DNA of 64,000 bases. It comes from Phytomonospora sp040655735. Its GTDB lineage: Bacteria > Actinomycetota > Actinomycetes > Mycobacteriales > Micromonosporaceae. Shown here in pieces: positions 16,981-25,485 of the stretch. The stretch is from NCBI RefSeq assembly GCF_040655735.1, contig NZ_JBFAKK010000010.1:62001-126000 (forward strand). Reading direction: 5' to 3'. The translations under genes were made by a program, and so were the position numbers. Positions within the stretch are counted from its first letter, which is position 1, and every line of letters starts with the position of its first letter. Under the pieces are notes generated by a model. That model ran no database searches. It saw nothing but the letters and a program-made list of their open reading frames with translations, and was not told the DNA's origin.

Positions 16981-17643
16981 CTAGAAGGCCGAGGTGGCCA
17001 GTTCCCCGACGGCCTTGTCCACCGCCGAGAGGATCTCGCGGATCGTCGGCGTGTGCCGGTCGGCGATGGCGAACAGCTGCTTGCGCAGCGCCGTCCCGCC
17101 GGTCGACAGGTGCAGCGATCCTTCGAGCTGGAGGACGTACAGCAGCCCGCAGAGGGCCGCGTAGCCCGCGTCGGGCGCCACGACGCCCGTCACGGTCCGC
17201 CGGAGCGCCCCACGCGCTCGCGACACGTACGCCTCCTGGGTCGGGACGTGCCGGGTGACCGGCACGAGCCCGAGTCGGCGCGTCGTCTTCGGCATGAGCA
17301 CGCCGACGGTGACCATCTCGGCGCACACCCGTTCGTACATTCCCGGGTGCCACGTCATGATCCAGTCGTAGGCGCCGCGCGTGCTCACGGCCCCCCGGAC
17401 CTCGGTGACGGCCTGTCCCTCCATGCCCTCACCGATGAGTCCGGGTGCCCGGTCGCCGGTCTGCTCCCGCTGCCAGGCGCTGATCCGGCCGTGCGTGCCG
17501 TCGACCAGGCCGCGCAGGGCCAGGTCGATCAGCAGCGCACCGGCGAGCCCGGCCGACAGTGACGGTACGTGGATGAGCGGCTTGCCGCCTTCTTCGTGTG
17601 AGAGCAGGAACAGCTCGTCGCGTACCGGCAACCGGTCGTCCAC
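16981..17643 (-). CDS. GOLPH3/VPS74 (GPP34) family protein
   Basis: A 220-residue GPP34-domain protein. The opening LPVRDELFLLSHEEGGKPLIHVPSLSAGLAGALLIDLALRGLV is the family signature, and the helical core TQEAYVSRARGALRR, DAGYAALCGLLYVLQLEGSLHL follows. In eukaryotes the fold binds phosphatidylinositol 4-phosphate; bacterial members are common in actinomycetes and mostly uncharacterised, with some tied to vesicle or membrane traits. Here it starts at GTG 17643 after AGGAG, only three bases after the formamidase stop, so it is likely co-transcribed with that gene. Confidence 0.88.
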   Translation of the reverse strand: MDDRLPVRDELFLLSHEEGGKPLIHVPSLSAGLAGALLIDLALRGLVDGTHGRISAWQREQTGDRAPGLIGEGMEGQAVTEVRGAVSTRGAYDWIMTWHPGMYERVCAEMVTVGVLMPKTTRRLGLVPVTRHVPTQEAYVSRARGALRRTVTGVVAPDAGYAALCGLLYVLQLEGSLHLSTGGTALRKQLFAIADRHTPTIREILSAVDKAVGELATSAF

Positions 17644-17646
17644 CGT

Positions 17647-18660
17647 TTACTCCTGTCCGTACTCGCGGCCAATTCCCCGTAGTCGGTCGTGCGCGCCCTC
17701 GTAGGCGCTGATGCTTGGCAGGTAAGCCTTCTCGACACTAGCCACCATTGTGTAGTTGGGGTCGCACACATTGCCTACCGGGGCCTGTCCCGCCTGCCCG
17801 ATCAACTGGTAGGCGTCGAGCTGCTCCAGCCCGGTGAGGCCCCCGACCCAGCCGACGAGGTCGTGCTGGCTGATCCGGAAGGCGTCCTCCAGCGGACGCG
17901 CCGAGCCCGTCGACATCAGTTCGGCGTCGGACTCGAAACGCGGCCAGGGCGTGCTCACGCCCTTGATCAGGTCGACGGCGACGACGGTGTTCATCGCCGC
18001 CTCAACGGCCACGCCGGTGACCTCTCCGGCGCCCTGGCGGCAGTGCCCGTCGCCGAGGGCGAAGAGGGCACCGTCCACGTTGACGCCGAAGTAGACGGTC
18101 ACGCCGGCCCGCAGCTGCGGGCTGTCCATGTTGCCGCCGTGCGCGTCGGGCACGATCGTCATCCGCGACTCGTTGGCGCCCGGGGCGACGCCGACGGTGC
18201 CGTGCATGGGATCGAGCGGCAGTTCGACGCTGAAGTCGGACTTGCGCGCGTGGTAGCGCACCACGCCGGCGGCGACGTCGACGTCGTACTTCCACACCCG
18301 CTCCTCCAGCGGAGGCTGGAGCGTCGCGGTGTGCGAGGTCCCGGTCAGCGCCCCGAAGTGGGGGAACGTCGACGAGACCGCCCAGTCGCGAGCGGGCGTG
18401 ATCGACACGAAGTGCAGGGCAAGGGTGTCGCCGGGCTCGGCGCCGTTGACGTAGAACGGGCCCGAGACCGGGTTGAGGTACGGGAACGTGCACACCTGCG
18501 TGGGCAGGTCGTCGACGCCGCGCACCGCTCCACCGAAGCAGTCCTCGGTGTAGACGCGCAGCACGTCACCGGGGTTGACCCGCAAGACCGGCTCCCGCTG
18601 TCCGCCGAAGGTGTAGGCGAGCTGCTCGGGGGTCGGCTTGTAGGTGTGGACCTCGGTCAT
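17647..18660 (-). CDS. Acetamidase/formamidase family protein
   Basis: A 337-residue FmdA/AmdA-family amidohydrolase. Typical segments are VLRVNPGDVLRVYTEDCFGG, GPFYVNGAEPGDTLALHF, MHGTVGVAP, HGGNMDSPQLRAGVTVYFGVNVDGALFALGDGHCRQGAGEVTG (the metal/active-site region) and MVASVEKAYLPSISAYEGAHDRL. These enzymes release ammonia from formamide or short amides. The ATG at 18660 overlaps the permease stop by 4 bp, so uptake and hydrolysis are coupled, probably for nitrogen scavenging. The exact substrate is unknown. Confidence 0.9.
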   Translation of the reverse strand: MTEVHTYKPTPEQLAYTFGGQREPVLRVNPGDVLRVYTEDCFGGAVRGVDDLPTQVCTFPYLNPVSGPFYVNGAEPGDTLALHFVSITPARDWAVSSTFPHFGALTGTSHTATLQPPLEERVWKYDVDVAAGVVRYHARKSDFSVELPLDPMHGTVGVAPGANESRMTIVPDAHGGNMDSPQLRAGVTVYFGVNVDGALFALGDGHCRQGAGEVTGVAVEAAMNTVVAVDLIKGVSTPWPRFESDAELMSTGSARPLEDAFRISQHDLVGWVGGLTGLEQLDAYQLIGQAGQAPVGNVCDPNYTMVASVEKAYLPSISAYEGAHDRLRGIGREYGQE

Positions 18661-20105
18661 GCGCTCTCTCCGGAGAAGGCGGGCTTCTTGTCGGGCTCGG
18701 GGCTGTCGCCGCTGATCGGCGCGGGCAGCTTCGGTCCGCGGCCCATGATGTACAGCGTGATCAGCACCAGCACGCCGAGACCGAGCCAGATCAGGCCGAC
18801 GATCTGCGCGGCGATGTTGGCGTGGATCACCACGGCGGTGAGGATCGCGAAGCCGATGACCGGCATGACCAGGTGCGCGAAGTAGCGCTTGCTCTTCTTG
18901 CGCCCGATGTAGTGCCAGACCACCGAGACGTGCAGCGCGAGGAACGCGATCATCGCCCCGAAGTTGATCAGCCCCGACAGTGTCCCGATGTTGTCGCCGA
19001 TCTTGTCGGCGTCCACCACGGCCCACAGGCCGACACCGAGGGAGACCGCGGCGACCAGCAGGATCGAGTTCGACGGGACGCCGTGGCGCACCGAGACCTT
19101 CGACAGGAAGCGCGGCAGCTGACGGTCGCGCGACATCGCGTACAGCAGACGCGAGGTCGCGACCTGCGCGACGAGCGAGTCGGCGAAGCCCCAGGCGATC
19201 GCGGTCGCCGCGAGGGTCAGCGTGGCGAGCCACTTGCCGCCCGCGGCGAGTTCGGCGGCGTCGTAGAACGCCACACCGTCGGCGTCGCCCTCGGAGATGA
19301 TGCTGGCGGCCTTCTCGGCGGGGATGTACATCGCCGCGACCCAGGTCTGGGCGACGAACAGCAGCCCGGCCAGGCCGAGCGCGCCGGCCATGGCCTTGCC
19401 GATCTGGCGGGCGTCGCCCTTGTTCTCCTCGGCGAGCATCGAGATGCCGTCGAAGCCGAGGAAGGACAGCACGGCCACCGACGCGGCCCCGAAGCCGACG
19501 CTCCAGGTGAAGGTGTCGCTGTTGTAGAACGCGCTCCAGGAGAAGCCCTCGCCGCGGCCCTCGATGAGGCCGTTGATGCCGACCACGAGGAAGATCGCCA
19601 GGACGATGAGCTCGCCGAGCAGGAGCAGGCGGGTGACGCCCATGGTCAGCTTGATGCCGAGGATGTTGACGACGGTGTTGAGGGCGAGGAACCCGATCAG
19701 CCAGGCCCAGACGGGGACCGCGCTGACGATTCCGTTCATCGCGACGCTGGCGATCACGTACAGCAGCGAGGGCACGAGGATGTAGTCGAGCAGGATCGAC
19801 CAGCCGGCCAGGAAGCCGACCGGCGGTTTGATGCCGCGCCCGGCGTAGTTGTAGACCGACCCGGCCATCGGGAAGGCCTGGACCATCTGCGAGTAGGACC
19901 ACGCGGTGAAGATCATCGCCGACATGCCGACGAGGTAGGCCAGGGCGACCATTCCGTGCGCGGCCTGGAAGACGCTGCCGAAAATACCGAACGGCGCGAT
20001 CGGGACCATGAAGATCAGACCGTAGAAGACGAGGTCGGCGAAACCGACTGTCCGCCGAAGCTCCTGGCGGTAGCCGAACCTCTCGATCCCTTCGGGGTGA
20101 GTCAC
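18657..20105 (-). CDS. APC-superfamily amino acid/amine permease
   Basis: A 482-residue transporter with about 12 membrane helices. The family start is FGYRQELRRTVGFADLVFYGLIFMVPIAPFGIFGSVF, followed by ALAYLVGMSAMIFTAWSYSQMVQAFPMAGSVYNYAGRG, the APC consensus region. I place the start at GTG 20105 (VTHPEGIERFGY), preceded by AAAGGA; no ATG is suitable, and a start at 20231 would lie in the structured leader. Gene order suggests it imports the amide or amine that the formamidase hydrolyses. Its leader has a strong inverted repeat with pseudoknot potential. Confidence 0.9.
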   Translation of the reverse strand: MTHPEGIERFGYRQELRRTVGFADLVFYGLIFMVPIAPFGIFGSVFQAAHGMVALAYLVGMSAMIFTAWSYSQMVQAFPMAGSVYNYAGRGIKPPVGFLAGWSILLDYILVPSLLYVIASVAMNGIVSAVPVWAWLIGFLALNTVVNILGIKLTMGVTRLLLLGELIVLAIFLVVGINGLIEGRGEGFSWSAFYNSDTFTWSVGFGAASVAVLSFLGFDGISMLAEENKGDARQIGKAMAGALGLAGLLFVAQTWVAAMYIPAEKAASIISEGDADGVAFYDAAELAAGGKWLATLTLAATAIAWGFADSLVAQVATSRLLYAMSRDRQLPRFLSKVSVRHGVPSNSILLVAAVSLGVGLWAVVDADKIGDNIGTLSGLINFGAMIAFLALHVSVVWHYIGRKKSKRYFAHLVMPVIGFAILTAVVIHANIAAQIVGLIWLGLGVLVLITLYIMGRGPKLPAPISGDSPEPDKKPAFSGESA

Positions 20106-20134
20106 GAAGTGGATCCTTTCTTGTCGAGGGGGGA

Positions 20135-20205
20135 AGACACGACAACGCGCCACCCCCGTTGGGTTGTCCTCCCAGGTGAGAAGTGGCGCGGATCGGAACG
20201 TGTTC
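20135..20205 (-). promoter_or_regulatory. Structured leader (candidate pseudoknot riboswitch) of the permease operon
   Basis: On the minus strand, CGCGCCAC (complement of 20183-20190) pairs perfectly with GTGGCGCG (complement of 20146-20153). The loop contains GACAAC, which is complementary to GTTGTC directly after the stem, allowing an H-type pseudoknot. The loop also holds CTGGGAGGACAACCCAACGG. The element sits in the roughly 100-nt leader between a probable -10 TAGATT (complement of 20218-20223) and the GTG at 20105. I could not fit it to guanidine-I, -II or -III consensus features. Regulatory function is inference. Confidence 0.45.
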
Positions 20206-20223
20206 GTGCGGTTGCTGAATCTA

Positions 20224-20412
20224 GCTATCACTTACCGGATAGGGGAAGTTGGAGGATCCGCTATGGACGGTCCAACCTGGACACGTAGGGCCAGGTAAAC
20301 GGAGGGATGTTGACCGGAAGGCGGATTCTATTCACTGAATAACCGGGCTCGTTCGCCTGTTTCAGCGGATGTGCCGGGTGGTATCCCGCCGGGTTCTCGT
20401 CCCGGACGGCGC
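20224..20412. other. Intergenic region between tgpA-like operon end and permease promoter
   Basis: No convincing gene on either strand. It contains the upstream region of the permease promoter at its left side and leads into the hairpin at 20413-20447. Confidence 0.4.
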
Positions 20413-20447
20413 GATGGGCGCCGAACCCGCCGGGTTCCGCGCCCATC
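20413..20447 (-). terminator. Hairpin downstream of the transglutaminase gene
   Basis: A long inverted repeat: arms 20413-20428 (GATGGGCGCCGAACCC) and 20432-20447 (GGGTTCCGCGCCCATC), about 15 pairs with one bulge and a 3-base loop. It lies 20 bases past the stop of the transglutaminase gene. There is no T-run on the minus strand, so it may be a non-canonical terminator or an RNA-stabilising hairpin. Confidence 0.5.
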
Positions 20448-20467
20448 ATCGTTTCCGCAGCGTGCGG

Positions 20468-22861
20468 CTAGTACCTCCGGCCGCGTTTCGAGCCGAGACT
20501 CCTCGACACCTTGCGCGCCAGACGCGTGCGAGCACGCCCGACCGTGTTGACCGTCCGCGCGATCGTTCGCGACAGGCCCTGGCGCCAGGAGCGCAGCACC
20601 GAAGGCGGCGCGAGCACGATCCACAGCCTCCGCCAGCGACCGGTGTGCTCGGCCAGTTCGGCGCGCACCGACTTCAGCGCGCCCGTCAGATCCTGAGCGG
20701 GCGGCGGCTTCGGCGAGTACCTCGCCTGCTCCTCGGCCGAGGCCAGGAAGCGGACGCCCTCGGCGGCCGGGCCGGTCAGCCGCGGTCGCGCGATGAGCCG
20801 CTCGGCGGTACTTCGCGGTGTCTCCGACGCCCCGCCGGGGAAGTCGTAGTCCACGAGCGTGTCCTGCAGCTCCAGCCACGCCTGGTGGGCCGAGCCGACC
20901 GTGTCCTCACCGGACCGCAGCCGGCGCTTGCGGCGCGACCCGCGGTTCAGTGAGGGCATCGCGAGCACGAACAGCGCCGCGAGCCCGCCGCCGAGCCAGT
21001 ACGGCCACATCGCCGGCTTCGCCGCGTCGGCACCGGCCGCGCCCGCGCCGAAGTCACCGAGAGCGGGGGCGAGCATGTCCGTCGGACCCCCGCTCGGCCC
21101 CCCGTTCGGCCCGTTGGGGTCCTCGTTGGGGTCACTCGGGTTGGGGTCGTTGGGGTCCTCGACCCGGTTGGGGTCGGGAGCCCAGGGCGAGTCCACCGCG
21201 GCCCGGACGTTGCTCGACGGCGTCGGGTCGAAGGGAACCCAGCCGAAGCCCTCGAACCACACCTCGACCCAGGCGTGCGCGTTGAAGTTGCTGACCACCA
21301 GCGAGTCGTTCACCGAACTGCCCTTGGTGAACCCGATGACCGAGCGAGCCGGGATTCCCGCGCTGCGCAGCAGCCAGGTCATGGCCGCCGAGTACTGCTC
21401 GCAGAAACCCTTCTTGTTCGCCAGGAAGTCCTCGATCGCCGTCGCCGACGACCCCACGTCGGTGGACGTCTGGTAGGTGAAGCCGTTCTCGGTGGAGAAG
21501 TGGTCGTTGATGGCCATGGCCTTGTCGTAGTCGTTGTCCAGGCCCGCCGTCAGCTCCTCCACCAGCCGGTCCACCGACTCGACCGGATCGACCTGCGTGT
21601 TCAGGTCGTAGAAGTCGGTGTCCTGAGTGGCTGCCGGCGCACCGCGCAGCAGCGCGGCGGTGAAGTTGTAGCGGCGGAACGTGAACGAGTACGACAGCCC
21701 CTCGGTGTTGCTGGAGTTCGAGAACACCGTCGACGTGCTGGGGTTGTACAGCCACGACTTCGCGACCTCCACCGAGGTCGCGTTGGCGTACAGCGGCAGC
21801 GTGCTGTCCAGCATTCCCAGGATCTGCACCTGGGCGGAATAGTCCTGCCAGGTCAGCTCCGGGTTGAACTGGGGGTTGGGAATGCCCTCCGCGACGGGAT
21901 AGGCGGTCTGGTCGGCGATCGGGGCAGGCCGGATGCCGTCGCTGTCGAGCGTGTCGAGCACGTACAGCCGCAGGTAGTTCGGATTCGGATCGTCGGTCAC
22001 GATCTGCGCCATCGGCACGGTCTGGTCGAGCGTCAGGTTGCCCCGAAGCTGGACCATCGCGTCGATCCGCCGAGCACCGTTGCCCTCACCCGTCCCTTCA
22101 CCGGACCCGCCCGGGCCCGTCCCGAAGGAGTCGAGCAGCCCCGCGGTGTTGATCCCCGGCATGATCACCGGGAACAGCAGCGCGAACACGATTCCGACCG
22201 CCGACAGCCACCGGCCCGTGCTCGCCAGCGGCGACGGCTCCCACACGTCGATGTTGCGGCCGTCGCCGGTGAACCGGCGCCCGAACCTCCGCACCCGGTG
22301 GATGTTGTCGGTAAGCAGCAGCCACAGGTAGCCCAGCGCACCAGGGATGAACACCAGCCACGGGACGCTCTCCATCATCACCGTCATCGGCACGATGTAG
22401 AGCACCAGCATCGGCAGACCCGCCAGCGCCGGCGTGCGCAGCCCGATCGTGAACAGGTCGACCAGCAGCGCCATCAACCCGACCCCGAGGACGGCCACGA
22501 AGATCAGCCCCGTCGAGTGCTGCACCGGGATGCTCTGCTCCGAGGCCGACCTCCCCGCCTCGGCGAACAGGTCGGCGAAGTTCGTCGCCGTCGCACCCGT
22601 CGGGATCAGGCCCAGGATCGCGCCCTTCGACGCGCTCGTCCAGGTCAGGAACAACCCCAGCGCCAGCAGCTGACCGCCCAGGACCACCGGCAGCGGCGCC
22701 CGCAGGGTCCGCAGGCCCATGCCCGTGCCGACCACGACCGCCACGGCGAACACGATCGGGAAGAACCACTCGAACAGCCCGGCGAAGATCAGGGTCAGCG
22801 GCGCCGTCGAGAGCAGGGTCGCCGCCCCGCCGATCAGGGCCACGTTGTGGCGGCGGTTCAT
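20468..22861 (-). CDS. TgpA-like transglutaminase membrane protein
   Basis: A 797-residue protein with an N-terminal block of about six membrane helices (ALIGGAATLLSTAPLTLIFAGLFEWFFPIVF and on to about residue 220), a large extracytoplasmic transglutaminase-like domain, a Pro/Asn-rich linker, one further helix (MWPYWLGGGLAALFVLAMP) and a basic DUF4129-like cytoplasmic tail. The catalytic Cys is in KKGFCEQYSAAMTWLLRSAGIPAR, the His in NAHAWVEVWFEGFGWVPFDPTPS. The ATG at 22861 overlaps the DUF58 stop by 4 bp. MoxR, DUF58 and TgpA form a widespread three-gene unit of unknown role in envelope homeostasis. Confidence 0.92.
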   Translation of the reverse strand: MNRRHNVALIGGAATLLSTAPLTLIFAGLFEWFFPIVFAVAVVVGTGMGLRTLRAPLPVVLGGQLLALGLFLTWTSASKGAILGLIPTGATATNFADLFAEAGRSASEQSIPVQHSTGLIFVAVLGVGLMALLVDLFTIGLRTPALAGLPMLVLYIVPMTVMMESVPWLVFIPGALGYLWLLLTDNIHRVRRFGRRFTGDGRNIDVWEPSPLASTGRWLSAVGIVFALLFPVIMPGINTAGLLDSFGTGPGGSGEGTGEGNGARRIDAMVQLRGNLTLDQTVPMAQIVTDDPNPNYLRLYVLDTLDSDGIRPAPIADQTAYPVAEGIPNPQFNPELTWQDYSAQVQILGMLDSTLPLYANATSVEVAKSWLYNPSTSTVFSNSSNTEGLSYSFTFRRYNFTAALLRGAPAATQDTDFYDLNTQVDPVESVDRLVEELTAGLDNDYDKAMAINDHFSTENGFTYQTSTDVGSSATAIEDFLANKKGFCEQYSAAMTWLLRSAGIPARSVIGFTKGSSVNDSLVVSNFNAHAWVEVWFEGFGWVPFDPTPSSNVRAAVDSPWAPDPNRVEDPNDPNPSDPNEDPNGPNGGPSGGPTDMLAPALGDFGAGAAGADAAKPAMWPYWLGGGLAALFVLAMPSLNRGSRRKRRLRSGEDTVGSAHQAWLELQDTLVDYDFPGGASETPRSTAERLIARPRLTGPAAEGVRFLASAEEQARYSPKPPPAQDLTGALKSVRAELAEHTGRWRRLWIVLAPPSVLRSWRQGLSRTIARTVNTVGRARTRLARKVSRSLGSKRGRRY

Positions 22862-24192
22862 CGGGTCCCTCCAGAAGCGTTGGTTCCCCCGGGCTGTCCC
22901 GCACCGCCCAGGTGCGTGGCGGCCTCGGCCATCGCGGCCCGCACGGCGAAGCCCTGCCCGCTGCGGCCGACCAGCGGCCACAGGTGGGCCAGATCGTCGC
23001 CGCGCCGGACCGGCACGACCTTCCAGCCGGCGCGCATCAGGTTCAGCACCGTCTTCTGGAAGGCGTCGTCGGCCGTCTGCCGCTGCGGGGGAGGCAGCGG
23101 CAGCCACGTGCTCGAATCGATCAGCAGCGCGATGCAGCTCGCCCCAGAGGTCCGCAGACCCGCCAGGCGCTCCGACTCGCGCGCGTCGAGCTGCCCGATC
23201 ACACCGATGATCAGGCCACCGTGCTCGCCCTGCCGGGCCCGGTGCACCAGCTCGTCGAGCTCGCCGTGCTTGCGCAGGCGCACTTCGGCGAGGTGGTCGA
23301 GGATCTCGCCCTCACCGCCGAGCTGACCGTCGAGGTCGACGGTCTCGGTGACCATGCGCAGCTTGTACCCGGCGCCCTTGAGGTGCAGGGTGATGCTGGC
23401 CGTCGCGGCGACCGCCCACTCGAAGCTCGACGTGGGCCCTTCGCCCCGATGCCCGGCGCCGCGCACGTCGAGCAGGACCGTCGCCCGGCTCTCCCACGGC
23501 TGCTCCTCGCGGCGGACCATCAGCTCGCCGGCGCGGGCCGTGGAACGCCAGTGGACCCGGCGCAGGTCGTCGCCGTAGCGGTATTCACGGGTGGCGACGT
23601 CGTCCTCACCGTGCACGGCGACCGAACGCGTGCGGCTCTCCCCGCTGCCGGCGTACTCGCCCGTCAGGCGCATCTGCGGCAGAGCGGTGATCTTCGGGGT
23701 GACCGTCAGCCGGTCGGTGGTCGGGAACGAGCGCGTCACCTCGCACAGCCCGAAGGGGTCGGTCATCCGGATGACCAGCGGCCCCACGTCGTAGCGGCCG
23801 CGAGCCTCGGCGCGGACCGTGTAGGAGACCGAGCTTCCCATCAGTCCCGCGAGGCGCTCCAGCACCAGGCGGGGACGTGAACCGAGCGCGTAGGGCAGCC
23901 GGTCTTCGAGCATGAGCGTCCCGGTCGGCAGGCGCGCGGAGTTGCGCAGCCGCAGCACCACCCGGGCGCTGTGGCCGACCTCGGTCCGCTGCGGGTCGAG
24001 GACCCGCGCGCTGACCAGTTTGTAGCGGGTCCGCGCCAAGGCGAACGCCGACAGCAGAGGCATGGCGGCGATGAGCGCCGCCACGCGCATGAGGTCCTTC
24101 TCGCCGACGACGAGCGCGACCAGCCCGATCGAGGCCGCCGCGGCGAAGAAGGCCTTGCCCCGGGTCGTCAGACCGCGCAGCGACTCCCTCAT
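22858..24192 (-). CDS. DUF58 domain protein
   Basis: A 444-residue protein with two N-terminal membrane helices (KAFFAAAASIGLVALVVG and VAALIAAMPLLSAFALA), a beta-rich region (VVLRLRNSARLPTGTLMLEDRLP, DVGPLVIRMTDPFGLCE) and the DUF58 core, REYRYGDDLRRVHWRSTARAGELMVRREEQPW, leading to a von Willebrand A-like fold (TVLLDVRGAGHRG). It is the middle gene of the MoxR-DUF58-TgpA operon: 3 bp after moxR and overlapping the transglutaminase gene by 4 bp. DUF58 proteins are thought to be partners of MoxR ATPases. Confidence 0.92.
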   Translation of the reverse strand: MRESLRGLTTRGKAFFAAAASIGLVALVVGEKDLMRVAALIAAMPLLSAFALARTRYKLVSARVLDPQRTEVGHSARVVLRLRNSARLPTGTLMLEDRLPYALGSRPRLVLERLAGLMGSSVSYTVRAEARGRYDVGPLVIRMTDPFGLCEVTRSFPTTDRLTVTPKITALPQMRLTGEYAGSGESRTRSVAVHGEDDVATREYRYGDDLRRVHWRSTARAGELMVRREEQPWESRATVLLDVRGAGHRGEGPTSSFEWAVAATASITLHLKGAGYKLRMVTETVDLDGQLGGEGEILDHLAEVRLRKHGELDELVHRARQGEHGGLIIGVIGQLDARESERLAGLRTSGASCIALLIDSSTWLPLPPPQRQTADDAFQKTVLNLMRAGWKVVPVRRGDDLAHLWPLVGRSGQGFAVRAAMAEAATHLGGAGQPGGTNASGGTR

Positions 24193-24195
24193 GAG

Positions 24196-25203
24196 CTACC
24201 TGCCGTGACCCGTGCGCTGAACCGGGAGGCGGTGTACGAGGTCGGCGACGATCGCGTCGGTGGTGCGGCGGGCGAGCTGCGCCTCCGACGTGGGCAGGAT
24301 CCGGTGTGCCAGGACCGGAACGGCGAGCGCCTGGAGGTCGTCGGGGAGGACGAACTCGCGGCCTTCGAGAGCGGCGACGGCGCGAGCGGTGCGCAGCAGC
24401 TGCAGGGCCGAACGCGGGCTCGCGCCCAAACGCAGGTCGGGCGCCTCACGGGTGGCGTGGACGAGGGCGACGGCGTACTGCTTCACCGCGTCGGACACGT
24501 GCACCTGGCGGGCCGTGGCGATCATCCGGCGGATCACGTTGGCGTCGACGACCGGGCCGAGCCCGTCGAGCGGGTCGGCGCCACCGTGGACGTTGAGCAT
24601 CTCCAGCTCGGAGTTGGTGTCCGGGTAGCCGATGGCCACGCGCGCGGTGAACCGGTCGCGCTGAGCCTCGGGGAGCGGATAGGTGCCCTCCATCTCGATG
24701 GGGTTCTGCGTGGCGATGACCATGAAGGGCGTCTGGAGCGGGTAGGTCACCCCGTCCACGGTCACCTGGCGCTCCTCCATGCACTCCAGCAGCGCCGACT
24801 GGGTCTTGGGGGACGCGCGGTTGATCTCGTCGCCGACCACCAGGTTCGCGAAGACCGCGCCGGGCTTGAACTCGAAGTCGTGGCTGTCCTGGTTGTAGAT
24901 GGACACGCCGGTGACGTCACTGGGCAGCAGGTCGGGAGTGAACTGGATGCGGCGGACGGTGCAGTCGATGGAGCGGGCGAGGGCCTTGGCGAGCTTCGTC
25001 TTGCCGACGCCCGGCACGTCCTCGATGAGGAGATGGCCCTCGGCGAGCAGGACGGCGAGGGAGAGCCGGACGATGGCGTTCTTGCCTTCGATGACCCGCT
25101 CGATGTTGGCGACCACGGAGTCGGCCGCCGCTTTGAACTCGTGCAGTGCCATCGGTGCTCCAAGATCCTGCCACTGGCCGCTCCTGGTGGGATGAACGGT
25201 CAT
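24196..25203 (-). CDS. MoxR-family AAA+ ATPase
   Basis: A 335-residue AAA+ protein of the MoxR class. Walker A is EDVPGVGKTKLAKALARS, Walker B is VVGDEINRASPKTQSALLECMEE, sensor 1 is FMVIATQNPIEMEGTYPLPEAQRDRF, and sensor 2 lies near GASPRSALQLLRTAR. ATG 25203 follows GAGGAGGCC; ATG 25152 (MALHEFK) is an alternative. It heads the operon with DUF58 and transglutaminase genes. MoxR proteins act as chaperone-like ATPases on their linked partners, here probably the DUF58 protein. Confidence 0.94.
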   Translation of the reverse strand: MTVHPTRSGQWQDLGAPMALHEFKAAADSVVANIERVIEGKNAIVRLSLAVLLAEGHLLIEDVPGVGKTKLAKALARSIDCTVRRIQFTPDLLPSDVTGVSIYNQDSHDFEFKPGAVFANLVVGDEINRASPKTQSALLECMEERQVTVDGVTYPLQTPFMVIATQNPIEMEGTYPLPEAQRDRFTARVAIGYPDTNSELEMLNVHGGADPLDGLGPVVDANVIRRMIATARQVHVSDAVKQYAVALVHATREAPDLRLGASPRSALQLLRTARAVAALEGREFVLPDDLQALAVPVLAHRILPTSEAQLARRTTDAIVADLVHRLPVQRTGHGR

Positions 25204-25374
25204 TCGGCCTCCTCGACACGGGGCGCGACGCACAGCGGAAGACGTCGTGCCGTTTCCATGGGGGGCAGCGTGCCAGGATCGCGCCAGCCGTCCTCCCCGT
25301 ACGGACTTCTCTGAATAATGTCAGCAACTTCCCGGGAACATGAAACGCCGAAGCGGTCATTTGTTCATAACGAG

Positions 25375-25389
25375 TTGGTTGACAACCAA
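25375..25389. promoter_or_regulatory. Orphan operator-like palindrome
   Basis: TTGGTTG-A-CAACCAA is a perfect 7-bp inverted repeat around one base. Sites of this form are typical of MarR-type regulators. It contains TTGACA (25379-25384), a perfect -35 hexamer, on the plus strand. A second palindrome, TTCCCGGGAA, lies at 25329-25338. No regulator gene lies beside it. Confidence 0.45.
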
Positions 25390-25451
25390 ACCGCCGCGAC
25401 CGGTGGCGATCAACGGGTTGCTCGTAGTGAGATCCCAGGTGGGGCTAGGTA

Positions 25452-25485
25452 GTGTCCTAGGGCCCGAACGGGCCCTTTTCGACAC
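25452..25485 (+). terminator. Strong hairpin with T-run in the gene-free region
   Basis: GTGTC, then AGGGCCCG-AA-CGGGCCCT followed by TTTC, then GACAC: an 8-bp GC-rich stem nested in an outer 5-bp inverted repeat. On the plus strand it looks like an intrinsic terminator, but no plus-strand gene precedes it. Confidence 0.5.

Noticed and set aside
20135..20205. Guanidine-III riboswitch
   Set aside because: The AGGACAA in the loop recalls that class, but the first stem and the conserved CGAGGU-type segment are absent, so I only call it an unassigned structured leader.
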